Of a stretch of 5,155 nt of DNA, positions 1-5,155 are shown piece by piece. The number at the start of each line of letters is the position of its first letter. Positions within the stretch are counted from its first letter, which is position 1. Source of the stretch: CAVPGH01 sp046726955 (GTDB lineage Bacteria; Acidobacteriota; Vicinamibacteria; Fen-336); NCBI GenBank assembly GCA_046726955.1, contig JBKPBQ010000010.1, positions 1-5,155 of the forward strand. Reading direction: 5' to 3'. Under the pieces are notes generated by a model. The model was not told where the DNA came from. It was given only the letters and a program-made list of their open reading frames with translations, and did not search any database. The position numbers and the translations under genes are program-made.

Positions 1-312
1 GCGCGCGCAGAGGCCCTCGTGCTCCACCTCCACGCGGAAGAGCCGGGCGAGGAAGCGGGCCGCGGAGGGAGCGACGCGCATGAGCAGCTGCGACTCCGCG
101 AGCTTCTCGACGGCGGCGCCCGCGCGGTAGGCCTCGAACTCGGCGGCCAGGGGGCCGTCCTCGGCGCGCAGCGACTGCAGGAAGGCGCTGTCGAGGGCCT
201 CGAGGCGGCGGACCCGGTTCAGGTCCGCGTAGCGGAAGCCCGGCACCCCGAGGGGGACGTTCCAGGCCCGCGCCTCGTTACGGGGGTTCTCCGACAGGTG
301 CTGGAACGTCAT
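1..312 (-). CDS. N-terminal fragment of an unidentified protein, third gene of the nifJ operon (cut by window edge)
   Basis: The frame is open for 104 codons from the ATG at 312 to the window edge, beginning MTFQHLSENPRNEARAWNVP. This gene has no line among long ORFs because it runs off the end, but coding is supported by G/C-rich third positions, the same strand, a 25-bp gap after the previous gene and a plausible helical composition. The start is fixed: an in-frame TAA lies 18 nt upstream with no other ATG, GTG, TTG or CTG between. The fragment is soluble and charged, with segments such as FRYADLNRVRRLEALDSAFL (about 27-46) and a helix around 75-97. It has only one Cys (102) and no Rossmann or iron-sulfur motif yet; those, if present, lie beyond the edge. 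From memory, proteins starting like this next to nifJ and a DHOD-like gene are large FAD-dependent oxidoreductases with iron-sulfur clusters, but the visible part cannot prove that. There is no good Shine-Dalgarno sequence. Confidence 0.72.
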   Translation of the reverse strand, partial: MTFQHLSENPRNEARAWNVPLGVPGFRYADLNRVRRLEALDSAFLQSLRAEDGPLAAEFEAYRAGAAVEKLAESQLLMRVAPSAARFLARLFRVEVEHEGLCAR

Positions 313-325
313 TCGTTGGAAACGA
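313..325. repeat. Short hairpin directly before the third gene's start codon
   Basis: TCGTT (313-317) and AACGA (321-325) form a 5-bp stem with a 3-nt loop, ending immediately before the ATG at 312 on the minus strand. It occupies the place where a Shine-Dalgarno sequence would normally be. On the plus strand it is followed by TTTTA, but the stem is too short to call a terminator. It might modulate initiation at the third gene; this is inference from position only. Confidence 0.3.
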
Positions 326-333
326 TTTTAGCA
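325..333 (-). promoter_or_regulatory. Possible extended -10 element before the third gene
   Basis: The minus strand reads TGCTAAAAT at 333-325, matching the extended -10 pattern TGnTATAAT at all but one base, in one of the few A/T-rich patches of the window. A start site about 7 nt downstream (near 318) would leave a leader of only about 6 nt before the ATG at 312. No -35 hexamer is visible at 16-18 bp. An internal promoter is possible; chance is also possible. Confidence 0.25.
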
Positions 334-337
334 GGGC

Positions 338-1333
338 TCACTCTCCGCGCCATCCTTGGAGGGTCAGCATGTAGTTGGCGCGCTCGTAGACACGGGGATC
401 CGGGCAGGCCTCGAGGCTCATGCTGCCGCGGAGCTGCGCCAGAGAGTGGTACTCGTGCTCCTCGAGCCAGCGGGCGAGGCCTTTCCGGAGATGACCCAGC
501 GCCGCCGGCCCGTTCTTGAGGAGCGCGGAGACGACCTGCACGGCGTGCGCGCCCGCCATGAGCGCCTGCACGGTGTCCGTCACGATGTGGACGCCCCCAC
601 TCGCGGCGAGCGAGCACCGGAGGTGCCCGGACAGGATGGCGAGCCAGCGCAGGCGGAGGGGAAGCTCGGACGAGTTGGAGAGGTATAGCCCTCGGCGGAC
701 CTGCAGCTCCTCCACGTCGATGTCGGGCTGGTAGAACCGGTTGAACAACACGAGGCCCGCCGCCCCCGTGTCGTCGAGCCGGTGCGCGAAGTTCGCGAGC
801 GCGGTGTAGAAGGGCGAGAGCTTCACCGCCACCGGGATCCGGACGGAGGTCCTCACCTCTCGCACCATCTCCACCGCGCGGTCCTCGATCGTGCGGGCGT
901 CCTCGTCGGGATCGGTGGCGAGCTGGTAGACGTTCAGCTCTAGCGCGTCCGCCCCCGCCTGCTCCATGAGCCGCGCGTAGCCCAGCCATCCCCCGAGGGT
1001 GTAGCCGTTCAGCGAGGCGATCACGGGGCAGCGCACAGCCTCCTTGATGCGGCGGATCTGGTCGAGGTATTCCTCCGGCCCCAGGGCGAAGGCGTCGGGG
1101 CTCGGGAAGTAGGTCAGCGCCTCCGCGAACGAGTAGCCGTGCGACTCGGTGTGCACGAAGGTCGCCACCTGCTCGCGGACGATCTGCTCCTCGAAGAGCG
1201 AGTGCATCACGATCGCGGCCGCTCCCTCGTCCTCGAGCCGCCGCACGTTGTCGAGGTCGTCCACGAGGGGCGAGGCCCCCGGCATCAAGGGATGGGGGAG
1301 CTTCAGGCCGAGGTACGTCGTCGTCAGGTCCAT
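338..1333 (-). CDS. Dihydroorotate dehydrogenase-like FMN protein, probably not a true DHODH
   Basis: This is a 331-residue (beta/alpha)8 flavoprotein related to class 1 dihydroorotate dehydrogenases, close in type to the group annotated only as 'dihydroorotate dehydrogenase-like protein'. Family landmarks are the N-terminal LPHPLMPGASPL (12-23), ELN (132-134), VKLSP with Lys171, Asn198 in LVLFNRF, SGGVH (245-249) and AVQVVSALLKNGP (264-276), which form the FMN and phosphate-binding elements. By my hand alignment to Lactococcus DHODA, the catalytic Cys130 becomes Gln137, Asn132 becomes Ala139, Asn67 has no equivalent and Lys43 becomes His44. A role in pyrimidine synthesis is therefore doubtful. 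There is no signal peptide, membrane segment or iron-sulfur motif, unlike PreA, which has a C-terminal ferredoxin domain. The ATG at 1333 follows AGGGAGG with 6 nt spacing, 11 bp after the nifJ stop. An open frame continues upstream to 2302, but that part is nifJ read out of frame. The operon context suggests a redox role linked to PFOR (inference); the substrate is unknown. Confidence 0.9.
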   Translation of the reverse strand: MDLTTTYLGLKLPHPLMPGASPLVDDLDNVRRLEDEGAAAIVMHSLFEEQIVREQVATFVHTESHGYSFAEALTYFPSPDAFALGPEEYLDQIRRIKEAVRCPVIASLNGYTLGGWLGYARLMEQAGADALELNVYQLATDPDEDARTIEDRAVEMVREVRTSVRIPVAVKLSPFYTALANFAHRLDDTGAAGLVLFNRFYQPDIDVEELQVRRGLYLSNSSELPLRLRWLAILSGHLRCSLAASGGVHIVTDTVQALMAGAHAVQVVSALLKNGPAALGHLRKGLARWLEEHEYHSLAQLRGSMSLEACPDPRVYERANYMLTLQGWRGE

Positions 1334-1339
1334 GGACGT

Positions 1340-1344
1340 CCTCC

Positions 1345-1346
<2 letters not shown>
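1340..1346 (-). promoter_or_regulatory. Shine-Dalgarno of the DHOD-like gene, overlapping the nifJ stop codon
   Basis: On the minus strand the junction reads TAGGGAGGACGTCCATG. The last two bases of the nifJ stop TAG are the first two of the Shine-Dalgarno sequence AGGGAGG, which sits 6 nt before the ATG at 1333. This fixes the start of the DHOD-like gene and implies one transcript. Ribosomes terminating on nifJ would be placed directly over the next initiation site, so translational coupling is likely (inference). Confidence 0.85.
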
Positions 1347-4944
<3,598 letters not shown>

Positions 4945-4946
4945 AG

Positions 4947-4964
4947 TCACCTTGCCGTCCCTCC
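4947..4964 (-). promoter_or_regulatory. Ribosome binding region of nifJ with two candidate Shine-Dalgarno sequences
   Basis: Two anti-16S matches precede nifJ. AAGGTGA (4953-4947) ends 2 nt before the ATG at 4944, with its AGG core 5 nt away. GGAGG (4964-4960) lies 15 nt from that ATG, which is too far, but 9 nt from an in-frame GTG at 4950. Either start gives essentially the same protein (1199 or 1201 residues). I prefer the ATG because of codon type and family N-termini. A GTG at 4983 opens the frame further but has less support. Confidence 0.6.
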
Positions 4965-4994
4965 GCTGCAGGATGCGGGCCACCCGTGGAGAAG

Positions 4995-5021
4995 CCCCGA
5001 TGAGTCAGCGACAACGCGGGG
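4995..5021. repeat. Small inverted repeat abutting the larger one in the nifJ leader
   Basis: CCCCG (4995-4999) pairs with CGGGG (5017-5021) across a 17-nt spacer. It ends exactly where the 10-bp inverted repeat begins, so an RNA of this region could fold as two adjacent hairpins. A stem of five G/C pairs is short and may be chance in such GC-rich sequence. No T-tract follows on the minus strand. Confidence 0.25.
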
Positions 5022-5101
5022 GCGCGCAATCCTTTCCGTCTCCATGGACCGATTGCGCGCGTCTTGCCGGTCCCTTAGGCCGGACGTGGCGATTCCGCGC
5101 C
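5021..5101. promoter_or_regulatory. Three copies of a GATTSCGCGC element in the nifJ upstream region
   Basis: The two arms of the inverted repeat and a third site share one 10-11-mer. Read on the + strand, gattgcgcgc is at 5051-5060 and gattccgcgcc at 5091-5101; read on the - strand, GATTGCGCGCC runs from 5031 to 5021. The third copy differs from the others at one position. The two same-strand copies start exactly 40 bp apart, and the inverted pair has centres about 30 bp apart, close to whole helical turns. The third copy also overlaps a small inverted repeat, TGGCG-N6-CGCCA (5087-5102). This arrangement resembles a multi-site operator. Caution: GC-rich words recur by chance here, and CGATCGCGCGC inside nifJ at 2877-2887 is a one-base neighbour. 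Confidence 0.4.
5022..5060. repeat. Perfect 10-bp inverted repeat upstream of nifJ (operator or leader hairpin candidate)
   Basis: GCGCGCAATC (5022-5031) is exactly complementary in inverted orientation to GATTGCGCGC (5051-5060), with a 19-nt spacer that itself contains the 8-bp palindrome TCCATGGA (5041-5048). It lies 78 bp or more upstream of the nifJ start. Neither strand has a T-tract after the repeat, so it does not look like an intrinsic terminator. It could be a binding site for a dimeric regulator, or a hairpin in the nifJ leader if transcription starts further upstream. The repeat is directly visible; the function is inferred. Confidence 0.6.
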
Positions 5102-5155
5102 AGTTCAGTCCGGTCTGTCGCTTGCAGCTAACGTTCGCAGGCGGAAGTCTGGGAG

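Noticed and set aside
1..8. GCGCGCGC run at the window edge
   Set aside because: Ordinary GC-rich coding sequence of the third gene, not a repeat array.
313..331. Plus-strand hairpin followed by TTTTA as a terminator
   Set aside because: The stem is only 5 bp with four T, and no plus-strand gene ends there.
19..519. Plus-strand open frame of 166 codons, and similar plus-strand frames at 2744-3283, 4271-4861 and 4862-5131
   Set aside because: Most of each lies antisense to a real gene, with atypical composition, no recognisable domain and no convincing ribosome site.
309..989. 226-codon minus-strand frame overlapping the DHOD-like gene
   Set aside because: It has biased Arg/Ala/Gly composition, no motif, and lies wholly over a well-supported gene in another frame.
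5001..5007. TGAGTCA palindrome in the nifJ leader
   Set aside because: A single 7-bp match with no known bacterial regulator consensus that I can assign; chance is adequate.
5087..5102. Sigma-54 promoter-like TGGCGCGGAATCGC on the minus strand upstream of nifJ
   Set aside because: The GG and GC elements are one base too close compared with the -24/-12 consensus and the flanking bases do not match. The stretch is better explained by the small inverted repeat TGGCG-N6-CGCCA.
5127..5138. Imperfect 12-bp palindrome around AACGTT
   Set aside because: It is short, has one mismatched pair, occurs once, and lies far from the nifJ start; not enough to call a site.

Overview
The window is a compact, G+C-rich (roughly two-thirds by eye) piece of a bacterial chromosome. 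It carries three genes in a row on the minus strand, so transcription runs from high to low coordinates. Nothing in it looks mobile: there are no insertion sequences, tRNAs, rRNAs or CRISPR repeats, and base composition is even across the coding part. The composition and gene content would suit a soil or subsurface lineage such as Acidobacteriota, Rokubacteria, Gemmatimonadota, Myxococcota or an actinobacterium-like group. The sequence does not let me choose among these.

Layout, in order of transcription. (1) 4945-5155 is the upstream region of the operon. It has no gene but contains a perfect 10-bp inverted repeat and three copies of a GATTSCGCGC element (S = G or C). (2) 1345-4944 encodes a complete single-chain pyruvate:ferredoxin/flavodoxin oxidoreductase (NifJ/PFOR, 1199 residues). 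All iron-sulfur cysteines and the thiamine diphosphate motif are present. (3) 338-1333 encodes a 331-residue flavoprotein of the dihydroorotate dehydrogenase fold. It begins 11 bp after nifJ, with its Shine-Dalgarno sequence overlapping the nifJ stop codon. The FMN-site motifs are kept, but the catalytic Cys/Ser and two of the four orotate-binding Asn are gone, so it is probably not a pyrimidine-pathway enzyme. (4) 1-312 is the first 104 codons of a third gene, cut by the window edge. Its start codon is fixed by an in-frame stop 18 nt upstream, but it lacks a clear Shine-Dalgarno sequence.

Working together (inference): PFOR oxidises pyruvate to acetyl-CoA and CO2 and yields low-potential electrons. 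The two downstream genes look like a linked redox module that could move those electrons between ferredoxin/flavodoxin, flavin and a nicotinamide or other acceptor. The most interesting points are the DHOD-like protein with a rebuilt active site coupled to PFOR, the unidentified third partner, and the repeat-rich promoter region.
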